In this document: positions 7,072 through 15,233 of the stretch, piece after piece
Layout: every line of letters begins with the position of its first letter
How positions within the stretch are numbered: the stretch's first letter is position 1
Assembly (NCBI GenBank): GCA_050736615.1
Contig: JBOHWL010000234.1
Coordinates: forward strand, 1-29,838
Length of the DNA stretch: 29,838 nt
From: JBOHWJ01 sp050736615
GTDB taxonomy: Bacteria > Desulfobacterota > Binatia > Binatales > Binataceae
Reading direction: 5' to 3'
Program-made: the position numbers and the translations under genes
The notes under the pieces: model-generated
The model's database searches: none
Seen by the model: the letters and a program-made list of their open reading frames with translations, nothing else
Told to the model about the DNA's origin: nothing

Positions 7072-8259
7072 TCATTCGGCTCCATTGTAGGCGCGGTCGG
7101 CCGCCTGCAACGCCATTCCGCGCGCGATTTCCATTCCCATGGATTCGAGAATGGTCTCAAGCGCGTTCAGAATCAGCATCACGTTTTCGCGGCGGGACGA
7201 TTCGCCGATGAGCCCGATACGCCAGACTTTGCCTTTGAGCGGGCCCAGTCCCGCGGCGATTTCGGTGTTGAATAAACGCAGTAGTTCGGCGCGTACGGCG
7301 GCCTCGTCAATGCCCGGCGGCACCATCACTGTGGCAAGCTGCGGCAAACGATATCCTTCCTGTGCCGCCAGCTTAAGCCCCATCGCATTGAGTCCCGCCT
7401 GCAGCGCCGCCGCGTTCGCGCGATGACGGTTGAAACGCGGCTCGAGTCCTTCCTCGACGACGATGCGCAAAGCCTCGTATAAGGCGTAATTCATGGTGAT
7501 CGGGGCCGTGTGATGGTAGAGCCGGTCGGGACCCCAGTAGCGCTCGATCATGGCGAGGTCGAAGTACCATGAGCGGCATTTGCTCTTGCGCGTGCGCACC
7601 GCCTCCATCGCGCGCTCACTAAACGTGACCGGCGCGAGCCCGGGAGGCGCGCCCAAGCCTTTTTGCGTGCAGCTATAGCAGGCGTCCACCTGCCAACGGT
7701 CGATTTCCACCGGTACGCATCCGAGCGAGGTCACCGCGTCCATTACCATCAGTGCGCCGTAGCGATGGGCCATCGCGCCCAGCTCGTCGACCGGCTGATA
7801 TACGCCGGTTGACGTCTCCGCGTGGACGATCGCCAGCAGCTTGGGCTTGCCAGCCGCCTTGAGCGCCGCTTCCAGCCGCTCGGGTTCGACGATCCGTCCC
7901 CACTCCGCATCGACCCGATCAACTTGCGCGCCGAAGCGCGCGGCGGCGTCGGCCAAACGCTCGCCGAACGCGCCCGCGATGCCAATCACCACGCGATCGC
8001 CTTCCTCGATAAGGTTGACCAGCGCCGTCTCCATTCCCGCCGAGCCCGTGCCGGAGACCGGAAAGGAGATCTCGTTGCCGGTTTGAAAGACCAGGCGCAA
8101 CAGTTTCTTGATGTCTTCCATCACCTTGACGAAATCGGGATCAAGATGGCCCACTACCGGCGACAGCATCGCCTTCATCACGCGCGGATGCACGTTGGAA
8201 GGACCGGGACCGAGCAGCACCCGCGCCGCGGGCTGGAGTTCTGGAAACGAATTTGCCAA
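7072..8259 (-). CDS. Alanine/serine--glyoxylate aminotransferase (PLP, class V)
   Basis: A 395-residue class-V aminotransferase of the AGXT/SgaA/PucG group. The N-terminal LLGPGPSNVHPRV, SGTGSAGMETA (about 69-79), the PLP-ring aspartate in MVMDAVTS (Asp174) and the Schiff-base lysine in SCTQKGLGAPPG (Lys200) are all visible. The family moves an amino group from alanine or serine to glyoxylate, giving glycine. It is transcribed divergently from glcDEF, which make glyoxylate from glycolate, so the two units probably work together. The start codon is TTG at 8257-8259, with GAGAGGCTCAGG upstream; no ATG exists in frame nearby. The exact amino donor (alanine, serine or a ureidoglycine-type substrate) cannot be told from the sequence. 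Confidence 0.9.
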   Translation of the reverse strand: MANSFPELQPAARVLLGPGPSNVHPRVMKAMLSPVVGHLDPDFVKVMEDIKKLLRLVFQTGNEISFPVSGTGSAGMETALVNLIEEGDRVVIGIAGAFGERLADAAARFGAQVDRVDAEWGRIVEPERLEAALKAAGKPKLLAIVHAETSTGVYQPVDELGAMAHRYGALMVMDAVTSLGCVPVEIDRWQVDACYSCTQKGLGAPPGLAPVTFSERAMEAVRTRKSKCRSWYFDLAMIERYWGPDRLYHHTAPITMNYALYEALRIVVEEGLEPRFNRHRANAAALQAGLNAMGLKLAAQEGYRLPQLATVMVPPGIDEAAVRAELLRLFNTEIAAGLGPLKGKVWRIGLIGESSRRENVMLILNALETILESMGMEIARGMALQAADRAYNGAE

Positions 8260-8275
8260 ACCTGAGCCTCTCTTC

Positions 8276-8295
8276 CGCGGCCATTATGGGCCGCG
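8276..8295. repeat. Inverted repeat between the divergent aminotransferase and glcD genes
   Basis: A perfect 7-bp inverted repeat, CGCGGCC at 8276-8282 and GGCCGCG at 8289-8295, with a 6-base AT-rich centre (attatg). It lies in the 134 bp between the divergent starts, where a shared operator would be expected. Whether it binds a regulator is unknown; GC-rich DNA can give such repeats by chance. Confidence 0.4.
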
Positions 8296-8393
8296 CAAAT
8301 TTCTTCTTTTCATTATGACGGTCGCGGCCTGATAGCAAAACGGCTTCGCTAATGTCGATGAGCGCGGCGGCGACTCATGCTAGGATGGTAGCC

Positions 8394-9851
8394 ATGGATG
8401 CCAACGGCATGGCGCGGAGCGACGCGGCCATCAGCCCAGCCTTAGTCGCCCAATTGCGCGAAATTGTGAGCGACGGAGTCATTTCGCGCGCAACCGAACT
8501 CAAGGTGTACGAATGCGACGGCTGGACGGTCGAAAAGAGTGCGCCGGAAATTCTGGTCAGGCCGCGTTCCACCCTGGAAGTCAGCGCGGTGCTCAAAGCG
8601 CTCTATCGCGCGGGCGTCGCTTTTGTGCCACGCGGCGCGGGCACCGGCTTGTCCGGCGGATGCCTGCCGTTGCACGCGCCCGTGATGGTTTGCACCTCGC
8701 GCATGAACCACATTATCGGAATTGATCTGGCCAATCGGAGGATCGAAGTCGAAAGCGGGGTGGTGAACCTGCACGTCACCAACGCGGTCAAGCACAACGG
8801 CTATTTCTATGCGCCCGATCCTTCTTCCCAGGTGGCCTGCACTATCGGAGGCAATATCGCCGAGAATTCCGGCGGACCGCATACGCTGAAATATGGCGTC
8901 ACCACCAATCATGTGTTGGGGGTCGAACTGGTGCTCCCGGACGGCGAAATTGCCCAGCTTGGAGGAGCGGCGGAGGAGTGCTGCGGCTACGACCTGGTCG
9001 GCGCCGTGGTCGGTGCCGAGGGCACCGCCGGCATTATCACGCGGGCACTTCTGCGGCTTTCGCGTTCACCGCAAGCGCATCGCACCATGCTTGCGGTCTT
9101 TGCCGGCGTTGACGACGCGACGCGGGCGGTCTCAGCGATTATCGCCGCCGGCATCATTCCCGGAGCCATCGAAATGATGGATCAACTCATTATACGGGCG
9201 GTTGAAGCGGCCTTTCACGTCGGTCTGCCCCAAGACGCCGGGGCCGTGCTGATTATCGAGCTCGACGGCCTTGCCGCCGGCCTTGACGAGCACGCGAACG
9301 GGGTCGCCGAGATGGTGCGCGCATGCGGTGCGCGCGAAGTGAGGCTGGCCCGTGATGAAAACGAACGGGCTGGCCTCTGGAAGGCGCGCAAACGGGCGTT
9401 TGGCGCCGTGGGGCGGCTGGCGCCCAATTATGCGACGCAGGACGGCGTGGTGCCGCGTACGCGGCTGCCCGATATCCTGCGCGCGATCAACGCGATCAGC
9501 GACCGTTATCATCTGCCAATTGGCAACGTGTTTCATGCCGGTGACGGCAATATTCATCCGATCGTGCTCTACGACGAGCGCGATGCCGGACAGGTGCGCC
9601 GCGCGATTGAAGCGGGACGTGACATCTTGCGCGCCTGTGTTGAGATGGGCGGAAGCCTCACCGGGGAACACGGCATCGGGGTCGAAAAAATGAGCGAGAT
9701 GCCACTGCTGTTCACCCCCGACGATCTGATCGTCATGAGCGAGTTGCGCCACGTGTTCGATCCAAAGGAACGTGCCAATCCCGGCAAGGTGATCCCGACG
9801 CCGGGCGGATGTGTCGAGGTTAGCGCCCCGCGCCGCCAGGCGCCACTCTGA
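8394..9851 (+). CDS. glcD: Glycolate oxidase FAD-binding subunit GlcD
   Basis: 485 residues from the ATG at 8394, chosen because AGGATGG lies 6-12 bases before it; the frame is open to another ATG at 8352 with no such site. The FAD-binding PCMH domain has PRGAGTGLSGG at about 79-89 and SSQVACTIGGNIAENSGG at about 140-160. The C-terminal FAD-oxidase domain has VFHAGDGNIHP (about 378-388) and the GEHGIG motif (about 424-429). GlcD oxidises glycolate (or D-lactate) to glyoxylate and passes electrons through GlcE and GlcF to the respiratory chain. glcE begins 11 bp after its stop, so the three genes form an operon. Confidence 0.93.
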   Translation: MDANGMARSDAAISPALVAQLREIVSDGVISRATELKVYECDGWTVEKSAPEILVRPRSTLEVSAVLKALYRAGVAFVPRGAGTGLSGGCLPLHAPVMVCTSRMNHIIGIDLANRRIEVESGVVNLHVTNAVKHNGYFYAPDPSSQVACTIGGNIAENSGGPHTLKYGVTTNHVLGVELVLPDGEIAQLGGAAEECCGYDLVGAVVGAEGTAGIITRALLRLSRSPQAHRTMLAVFAGVDDATRAVSAIIAAGIIPGAIEMMDQLIIRAVEAAFHVGLPQDAGAVLIIELDGLAAGLDEHANGVAEMVRACGAREVRLARDENERAGLWKARKRAFGAVGRLAPNYATQDGVVPRTRLPDILRAINAISDRYHLPIGNVFHAGDGNIHPIVLYDERDAGQVRRAIEAGRDILRACVEMGGSLTGEHGIGVEKMSEMPLLFTPDDLIVMSELRHVFDPKERANPGKVIPTPGGCVEVSAPRRQAPL

Positions 9852-9862
9852 GCCATGCCGGC

Positions 9863-11149
9863 ATGATCGATTCCACGCGCACTTCACGGCTGATGACGGA
9901 GTTCGGCGCTCTCCTCGGACCAGCCCGCATCCGGCCGCCGTGGGCCAATGAGGTGCGCGCGGCCAGGTTTGTCCTGGAGCCGTCCGATCCGGATGAAGTC
10001 GCGGCAATCGTGCGCAAATGCGAGGCGGATGGAATCGCGCTGGTTGCGCTAGGTGCGGCACGCACACTCAGCGCCATCCGTGCGGATCCCGCAGCCGTTG
10101 GAGTTTCTTTCACACGGATGAACCGGATTGTCGCCTATGAACCGGACGACATGACGGTGGTGGCGGAGGCCGGCCTGACGCTGGCCGAACTTAACGCCGT
10201 CCTGGCGCGGCATGGTCAGCGCCTGCCCGCCGATCCGTGCATGCCGCAATTAACGACCTTGGGTGCGCTGGCGGCGGCGGCTCAGGCCGGACCGCTGCGC
10301 CATAGCGAAGGCACCGTGCGCGACGCGCTGATTGGAATTCGCTTCGTCGGTCACGATGGGCGGCTGGTCCATGGAGGCGGCCAGGTGGTCAAAAACGTTG
10401 CCGGTTATGATTTGATGAAGGTGATGACTGGATCGTTTGGCACACTGGGCATAATCACGGAAATGACTTTCAAGCTACGCCCGATTCCGCAACGTTATAC
10501 CTTGGTGACGGCGCAATGCGAAAACGGCGCGGATGCGTTTGCCATGGCCGAGCGCATTGCGGGCGAGTTGCCGCTGCTCCATCTGGACGTTGCCAGCGTC
10601 GGCGTCAGCCATCGCCTGGGCCTCGGCGCGGCCTTCACGCTGTTCGCCGGGCTCGGTGGTTCCGCCATCGAGGTTGACTTCATGCGCGCGCGCGTGACCG
10701 AACTGCTGGGCGCGCGCGGCGAGATTCATGACGCCAGTGAATCGAACACGCTCTACCAGGCGTTGCGCGATTTCACTTGGGACGAAGCGGCGGTTTCGGC
10801 CCAGTTGGCTGTGCCGCCGGCGGCTCTGGCGCAATCCCTGGAGCGATGTGAGGCCGAATTTCGCGCGCATGCTGGTGTCGGCGTCGCCCAGCTTTACACC
10901 GTTGATGGCAAACTGGCCGGGAGTCCAGAACCCGCGCCGCGAGCGCGAGAGCAGGCTGAGAATTGGCGGAGTATCGCGCGCACCGCCCGTGGACATCTTA
11001 GAATTCTCGCGGGGTCAACCGTCGCGCCACTTGGTCTTACGATTTTCGACGAACCTGAGCCAGCGGCGCTGGGCTTGATGCGGCGGCTTAAGACGGCTTT
11101 CGACCCGCATGGGATATTCAATCCAGGCTGTTTCGTCGGCGGAATTTAG
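9863..11149 (+). CDS. glcE: Glycolate oxidase subunit GlcE
   Basis: 428 residues with a PCMH-type FAD-binding domain; the stretch QVVKNVAGYDLMKVMTGSFG at about 173-192, followed by TLGIITEMTFKLRP, is the GlcE signature. It is the second flavin subunit of the glycolate oxidase complex and lacks the full GlcD oxidase C-terminal domain. The ATG at 9863 is 11 bp after glcD; no clear ribosome binding site is seen, so translational coupling is likely. The glcF start lies 7 bp after its stop. Subunit assignment rests on motif and operon position together. Confidence 0.9.
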   Translation: MIDSTRTSRLMTEFGALLGPARIRPPWANEVRAARFVLEPSDPDEVAAIVRKCEADGIALVALGAARTLSAIRADPAAVGVSFTRMNRIVAYEPDDMTVVAEAGLTLAELNAVLARHGQRLPADPCMPQLTTLGALAAAAQAGPLRHSEGTVRDALIGIRFVGHDGRLVHGGGQVVKNVAGYDLMKVMTGSFGTLGIITEMTFKLRPIPQRYTLVTAQCENGADAFAMAERIAGELPLLHLDVASVGVSHRLGLGAAFTLFAGLGGSAIEVDFMRARVTELLGARGEIHDASESNTLYQALRDFTWDEAAVSAQLAVPPAALAQSLERCEAEFRAHAGVGVAQLYTVDGKLAGSPEPAPRAREQAENWRSIARTARGHLRILAGSTVAPLGLTIFDEPEPAALGLMRRLKTAFDPHGIFNPGCFVGGI

Positions 11150-11156
11150 AATCACG

Positions 11157-12542
11157 ATGGCCTCGCCATTTCCCGAAGCGCAATCCGCGCACGGCCCCTC
11201 CGACAAGTCGCGTCGCCGCCCACCGGTTAAGCCGCGACGCGAGGTGACCGATTACGAATTGTTGTTCGACTGCGTCCATTGCGGGCTGTGCCTCGAAGCG
11301 TGTCCGACTTATATCGTAACGCGCGCCGAAATGGATTCGCCGCGCGGACGAATCTACCTGATGAAGGCGCTCGCCGAGGGCGGACTCGAACTGGACGCCG
11401 ACGCGGTGCGCCATCTCGACGCCTGTTTGGGATGCCGGGGCTGCGAGACGGCCTGCCCCTCGGGCGTGCGCTACGGACGTTTGATCGAAGGTGCGCGTGA
11501 ATACATCGACAAGAATTATCGCCGCGGATGGCGCGCGCGAATGCGTAACCAGTTGATTGCCGCGCTTTTCCCCTATCCGCGACGCCTGCGGATTATGATC
11601 GCGCCGCTGCGGCTGCTTGAGTGGCTGCGCCTGCGAACGGTGATGGAGAAGCTGGCGCCGCCGGGCGCGCGGCGATGGATCGAGCTGGTGCCGCCGCGAC
11701 ATTCGAATCGTCCGGCGAATTTCGCCAGTTCCATTGCGACTCCGAGCGACGATGCTCCAACCGTCGCGGCCCATCATGGCTGTGTCGCCCAAGTGCTTAT
11801 CCCACAGGAAAACTTCAATTGCGAACGTGTGTTGACGGCCGCCGGTTATCGGGTCGTGCGGCTTGCGGGAGCGGCCTGCTGTGGCGCTCTCGACCTGCAC
11901 CTTGGCAATCTCGAACGTGCGCGCGATTTCGCTCGGCAAAACGTGCGCGCCATTGCGTCGAGCGGGGCGAGCGCGATCGTGTCAGCGGCTTCGGGATGCT
12001 CCGCGGCGCTGGCCGCATATGGTGAGTTGCTCAAAGAGGACCGCGCACTATCCAACACCGCGCGCGAAACCGCGGCGCGGGTGGCTGATTTGAGTTCGCT
12101 CCTACTGGCACGCAACGTGCGGTTCACGCGCGAATTTCCCGCCGTCGTCACCTATCATGATTCCTGTCATCTGGCGCATGGACTGGGCGTGCGCGAGGAG
12201 CCGCGCCGCCTGCTGCGGTCAATTCCCGGCGTGCGGCTGGTCGAGATGGAGGAGGCGGATGTCTGCTGCGGCTCCGCAGGCAGTTACAATCTGACTGAAC
12301 CCAGGATGGCGCGCGAGTTGGCGCGACGCAAAGCCGCCCATATTATCGCGACCGAGGCCGATTACGTGGTGATGTCGAATCCGGGTTGCGAATTCCAGCT
12401 CGCGACGGAACTGAAGCGAAGTCGCGCGCATGTACGGGTGATCCATCTGGCGGATTTCCTGGTGCTGGCGGGCGCGGAAGCGAGCACGCCAGCCGGTGCC
12501 GAGCGCGCCAGTCCGAGAGCCGCGCAAGAGACGAGTCTCTGA
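11157..12542 (+). CDS. glcF: Glycolate oxidase iron-sulfur subunit GlcF
   Basis: 461 residues from the ATG at 11157. Two [4Fe-4S] ferredoxin motifs are visible: CVHCGLCLEACP at about 40 and CLGCRGCETACPSG at about 90. The rest contains the cysteine-rich CCG-type repeats: AACCGALDLHLG (about 240), YHDSCHLAHGLG (about 333) and DVCCGSAGSYN (about 368). This is the electron-carrying subunit that links GlcD/GlcE to the quinone pool. An earlier in-frame ATG at 11109 would overlap glcE. It ends about 33 bp from the convergent aspartate-semialdehyde dehydrogenase gene. Confidence 0.93.
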   Translation: MASPFPEAQSAHGPSDKSRRRPPVKPRREVTDYELLFDCVHCGLCLEACPTYIVTRAEMDSPRGRIYLMKALAEGGLELDADAVRHLDACLGCRGCETACPSGVRYGRLIEGAREYIDKNYRRGWRARMRNQLIAALFPYPRRLRIMIAPLRLLEWLRLRTVMEKLAPPGARRWIELVPPRHSNRPANFASSIATPSDDAPTVAAHHGCVAQVLIPQENFNCERVLTAAGYRVVRLAGAACCGALDLHLGNLERARDFARQNVRAIASSGASAIVSAASGCSAALAAYGELLKEDRALSNTARETAARVADLSSLLLARNVRFTREFPAVVTYHDSCHLAHGLGVREEPRRLLRSIPGVRLVEMEEADVCCGSAGSYNLTEPRMARELARRKAAHIIATEADYVVMSNPGCEFQLATELKRSRAHVRVIHLADFLVLAGAEASTPAGAERASPRAAQETSL

Positions 12543-12575
12543 GGTGCGTGTCGGATTCAGTCCGTCGTGGCTGGC

Positions 12576-13655
12576 CTAATGCACGTACCCACAATGCTTC
12601 AGGTATTCCGCCAGCAGCACCGCGCCCTTCCCCGCGCCCATCGCGGCGTTATGACTTACCAGCACGTACTTGACGCCATTGGGAAGCACTTCGTCCAGCC
12701 GTACGCGTCCGACTGAGGTCGTCATGCCACCGTCGGCGTCACGGTCAAGCCGTGGCTGTGGACGAATCGGGCTGCGATGGACTGTGATCATCCGCTGTGG
12801 CGCGGTGGGCAGGCCCAGTGATGAGAATTCAACGCCGAACTCCTCGAACGCGGCGATTACGTCGTCGACCCCGGCCTTGCGCTTAAGTCCCACCGTGACC
12901 GCCTCGGTATGTCCGGCCAGCACGCCCGCGCGCGTACACGTCGCGCTCACTTTGATGGGCAATTCCGCGATGGCGCCTTCGCCAACGCGGCCCAGAATCT
13001 TGCGCGTTTCGATCGCGACGCGCTCTTCTTCTCGCGGGATGTAGGGGATGATGTTTTCGACGATATCGAGCGCGGGCAGGTCGCGTCCGGCCCCCGAGAT
13101 ACCCTGCATCGTGGTGACCAGGGTCGCTTCAATCCCGAAACGTTGGTCGAGCGCCTTGAGCGTAACCGCCAGCCCGGTCGCGGTGCAGTTCGGCAGCGTG
13201 GCGATATAGCCCTGCCATCCGCGCCGCCGCTGTTGCTCCTTGATGATCGCGATATGATCAAGATTGACGCCGGGGATCAGCAGAGGCACGTCCGCTTCCA
13301 TGCGAAAGGGCCGAGCGGTGCTGATGGTTGGCATCTGCCGTGCGTATAGAGGTTCGAGTTCGCGAGCCGCTTCCGACTCAATCGCCGCGAACACCAGCCG
13401 CACGTCATCCAGACGCATTGCTTTAGCTTCCCGCACTTCGAGTCGCATCACACTGGCCGAAGGCTCGCCGGCGCTGACGTACCATCGCCGCATGCCGCTG
13501 TCAGCATCGGTGATCGCTTCCTCGAAGGTACGTCCGGCGGAACGTTCGGAGGCCGCCAACGCCACGACTTCGAAATATGGATGATTTTCCAGGGCGGCCA
13601 GGACTTGCTGGCCCGCAATCCCGGTAGCTCCAACCACGGCGACGGGAATCTTCAT
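12576..13655 (-). CDS. asd: Aspartate-semialdehyde dehydrogenase, archaeal/fungal-type
   Basis: 359 residues from the ATG at 13653-13655, giving the usual start MKIPVAVVGATGIAGQ (Rossmann NADP site). The promoter at 13693-13722 would place transcription start about 30 bases upstream of this ATG; the earlier in-frame ATG at 13679 would leave only about 7 bases. The nucleophile Cys157 lies in TLPNCTATG and the base His249 in LAGHTEAV. The enzyme reduces aspartyl-4-phosphate to the semialdehyde for lysine, threonine and methionine synthesis. The sequence is closer to the archaeal/fungal branch than to the E. coli type. A related branch includes malonyl-CoA reductase of Sulfolobus, so the substrate should be held with some caution. 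It lies downstream of vapC with its own promoter. Confidence 0.87.
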   Translation of the reverse strand: MKIPVAVVGATGIAGQQVLAALENHPYFEVVALAASERSAGRTFEEAITDADSGMRRWYVSAGEPSASVMRLEVREAKAMRLDDVRLVFAAIESEAARELEPLYARQMPTISTARPFRMEADVPLLIPGVNLDHIAIIKEQQRRRGWQGYIATLPNCTATGLAVTLKALDQRFGIEATLVTTMQGISGAGRDLPALDIVENIIPYIPREEERVAIETRKILGRVGEGAIAELPIKVSATCTRAGVLAGHTEAVTVGLKRKAGVDDVIAAFEEFGVEFSSLGLPTAPQRMITVHRSPIRPQPRLDRDADGGMTTSVGRVRLDEVLPNGVKYVLVSHNAAMGAGKGAVLLAEYLKHCGYVH

Positions 13656-13692
13656 GTCTTCAACGACCAAATGTGCCATTCAGAAGGGTGAG

Positions 13693-13722
13693 AGCATAGA
13701 ATGATGCTGCCGCTCGTTTCAA
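13693..13722 (-). promoter_or_regulatory. Candidate sigma70 promoter of the aspartate-semialdehyde dehydrogenase gene
   Basis: TTGAAA (13717-13722) and TATGCT (13693-13698) on the minus strand are separated by 18 bases. It lies between vapC and the dehydrogenase gene and gives the latter independent transcription. The predicted start near 13686 favours the ATG at 13655. Confidence 0.5.
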
Positions 13723-13772
13723 GTAGGCCGCCTCTTCATCAGTTCGAGCACTGACATGGAATCCAGCGGAGT

Positions 13773-14180
13773 CTACAGGTCTGACCAGCTCTGAAGCTTA
13801 AGGCCCGTCACACGACGAAATTCCGCTTGGTTCCGTGTTACGAGAGTTGCCTGTTCATGGAGCGCATGCGCGGCGATAAGCATATCTATGGCGCCGATAA
13901 GTTGCCCGGCTCTCTCAAGTTTAGCCCGCAACTTGCCGTAAATTCCCGCAGCGGCCGCTGGCCAATCGAGTATCGTCACAAATGCGAAGAATCCCGTTAT
14001 CGCGGCCGCGACCGCTTGAGGCTCGCGCGATTTCATCGCACCCGTCCACAACTCCGCCGCCACGATTGAGGATATTGCGACTCGGTCGGGCGTCGTCCGT
14101 TCGAGATGGCGCCGGATACCCGGCGAGCGCTCTCGCATCACATCGATGCAGATATCGGTGCCGAGCATCAGCTTCGCCAT
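13773..14180 (-). CDS. vapC: VapC-type PIN-domain ribonuclease toxin
   Basis: A 135-residue PIN-domain protein. The four acidic positions that bind the catalytic metal are visible: Asp9 in LGTDICID, Glu43 in VAAELWTGA, Asp99 in IGAIDMLIAAHA and Glu120 in VTRNQAEF. VapC toxins cut RNA, often initiator tRNA or rRNA, when free of VapB. The ATG overlaps the stop codon of vapB by one base (TAATG), so the pair is translationally coupled. Both genes share the strand of the downstream aspartate-semialdehyde dehydrogenase gene. The target RNA cannot be inferred. Confidence 0.9.
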   Translation of the reverse strand: MAKLMLGTDICIDVMRERSPGIRRHLERTTPDRVAISSIVAAELWTGAMKSREPQAVAAAITGFFAFVTILDWPAAAAGIYGKLRAKLERAGQLIGAIDMLIAAHALHEQATLVTRNQAEFRRVTGLKLQSWSDL

Positions 14181-14413
14181 TATTTGCGCTCCACCACTTC
14201 CGGAGGCGGGTCCGGCAGATGGTCCGGATAATCGGCGGGCAGGCGCGGCGCGTGCGCGAAATACTCACGCCAGGAACGTGGCCGCGGCGTCAGAATCACG
14301 CGTTCACCCTCGCGTTCGATGAAAACTTCCTTGCAGGCGAAGCGGTAAGGTTTCGGTATGCGGACCGCCTGGCTGCGTCCGGTGATGAAAACCTTCGCGG
14401 TGTCGCGCTTCAT
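14180..14413 (-). CDS. vapB: VapB-type antitoxin
   Basis: A 77-residue protein starting MKRDTAKVFITGRSQAVRIP, the AbrB/MazE-type swapped-hairpin DNA-binding start typical of VapB. The C-terminal half is Pro/Arg-rich and would wrap the toxin. I start at the ATG at 14411-14413; an ATG at 14425 is also in frame, but the family normally begins close to the K-x-F-x-x-G-x-S-Q-A-V motif. Its stop overlaps the vapC start. A palindrome sits just upstream (14423-14439), as expected for an autoregulated toxin-antitoxin operon. Confidence 0.87.
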   Translation of the reverse strand: MKRDTAKVFITGRSQAVRIPKPYRFACKEVFIEREGERVILTPRPRSWREYFAHAPRLPADYPDHLPDPPPEVVERK

Positions 14414-14422
14414 GCGATGATA

Positions 14423-14439
14423 CATATCAAAAAGATATG
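14423..14439 (-). promoter_or_regulatory. Palindrome at the vapBC start, candidate autoregulatory operator
   Basis: CATATC and GATATG (14423-14428 and 14434-14439) form a perfect inverted repeat around an AAAAA centre. A possible promoter, TTAACA (14444-14449) and TATGTA (14421-14426) with 17 bases between, overlaps it. VapB-VapC complexes usually repress their own operon at such sites; binding here is inference. Confidence 0.5.
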
Positions 14440-14543
14440 CCTTTGTTAATCTTCCGTTTACCCGCCGCCCGGACGCTGCTGACGAGCGACAGGTTTCCAC
14501 CGGCCGGGCCGCGCCTATGGGCTTCCGCGACGGTCGGGGGAAT

Positions 14544-15197
14544 TCAGGTTTTTTCCAACAGCCATGCGCGCACGATGGCAAACAACTCCTCGCGCACCTC
14601 GCTCAGGCGATGCTCCGCGCCGTCGAAGAGCTTGAGCGTCTTCGGTTCGCTCGCGCGCTGATAAAGAAGCTTCGAACACTCGTCGGGCAAAACGGTGTCA
14701 GCCGTGCCATGAAGCAGCAACAGCGGCCGCGGCTTTAAATTCGCGACGACGTGCGCGCCCGCCAATTGGCTTGAGACCGCGACCACCGTGGTCACTGAAT
14801 CACTCAATGTGCCGGCGTTGATCGCGATCGCGCCGCCAAAAGAATGGCCGATGATGGCGACGCGATTATAGCCCACCCCTTTGAGAAAGGTCAGCGCCGC
14901 CAGTGCGTCGATCAAGCATTCGTCGAAATCGTTAGGCTTGCGATAGTTGAGGCGCAAAACCCCGAAATCCGCTGCCGGCAGCTCCAATCCGAGCCGTGGA
15001 TAAAGCATCGCGGGACCGTCGAATCCCCCAATCGCGCCGCTGACGCATAAGACGGCGCGGGCCGGACTTTGCGCCGCATGCATCACCAGCGGGATCTCAC
15101 CGCGGCTCGTGCGCAGCATGATTTTGCGCGCCCCCGCGATTTCGTCGCCGGGGTCGAAACCCAGGATACGCAGGTCGAGCTGTCCCTGATCGCTCAC
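14544..15197 (-). CDS. Alpha/beta hydrolase (dienelactone-hydrolase/BAAT-like)
   Basis: 217 residues with a complete triad: Ser119 in IIGHSFGGA, Asp167 in LLHGTADTVLP and His196 in DGAEHRLSE. The short sheet and the spacing resemble small cytosolic hydrolases of the dienelactone-hydrolase group. The start codon is GTG at 15195-15197; no strong ribosome binding site is present. The gene starts 37 bp after the stop of the HSL-like hydrolase on the same strand, suggesting one transcript. The substrate is unknown. Confidence 0.78.
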   Translation of the reverse strand: MSDQGQLDLRILGFDPGDEIAGARKIMLRTSRGEIPLVMHAAQSPARAVLCVSGAIGGFDGPAMLYPRLGLELPAADFGVLRLNYRKPNDFDECLIDALAALTFLKGVGYNRVAIIGHSFGGAIAINAGTLSDSVTTVVAVSSQLAGAHVVANLKPRPLLLLHGTADTVLPDECSKLLYQRASEPKTLKLFDGAEHRLSEVREELFAIVRAWLLEKT

Positions 15198-15233
15198 GCC
15201 GTGTTTTGAGATAGCGTTCAGCGCCAGCCAGGA

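Noticed and set aside
9132..10067. 311-codon minus-strand frame antisense to glcD/glcE
   Set aside because: Long only because of GC-rich codon bias opposite two well-supported genes; no domain seen.
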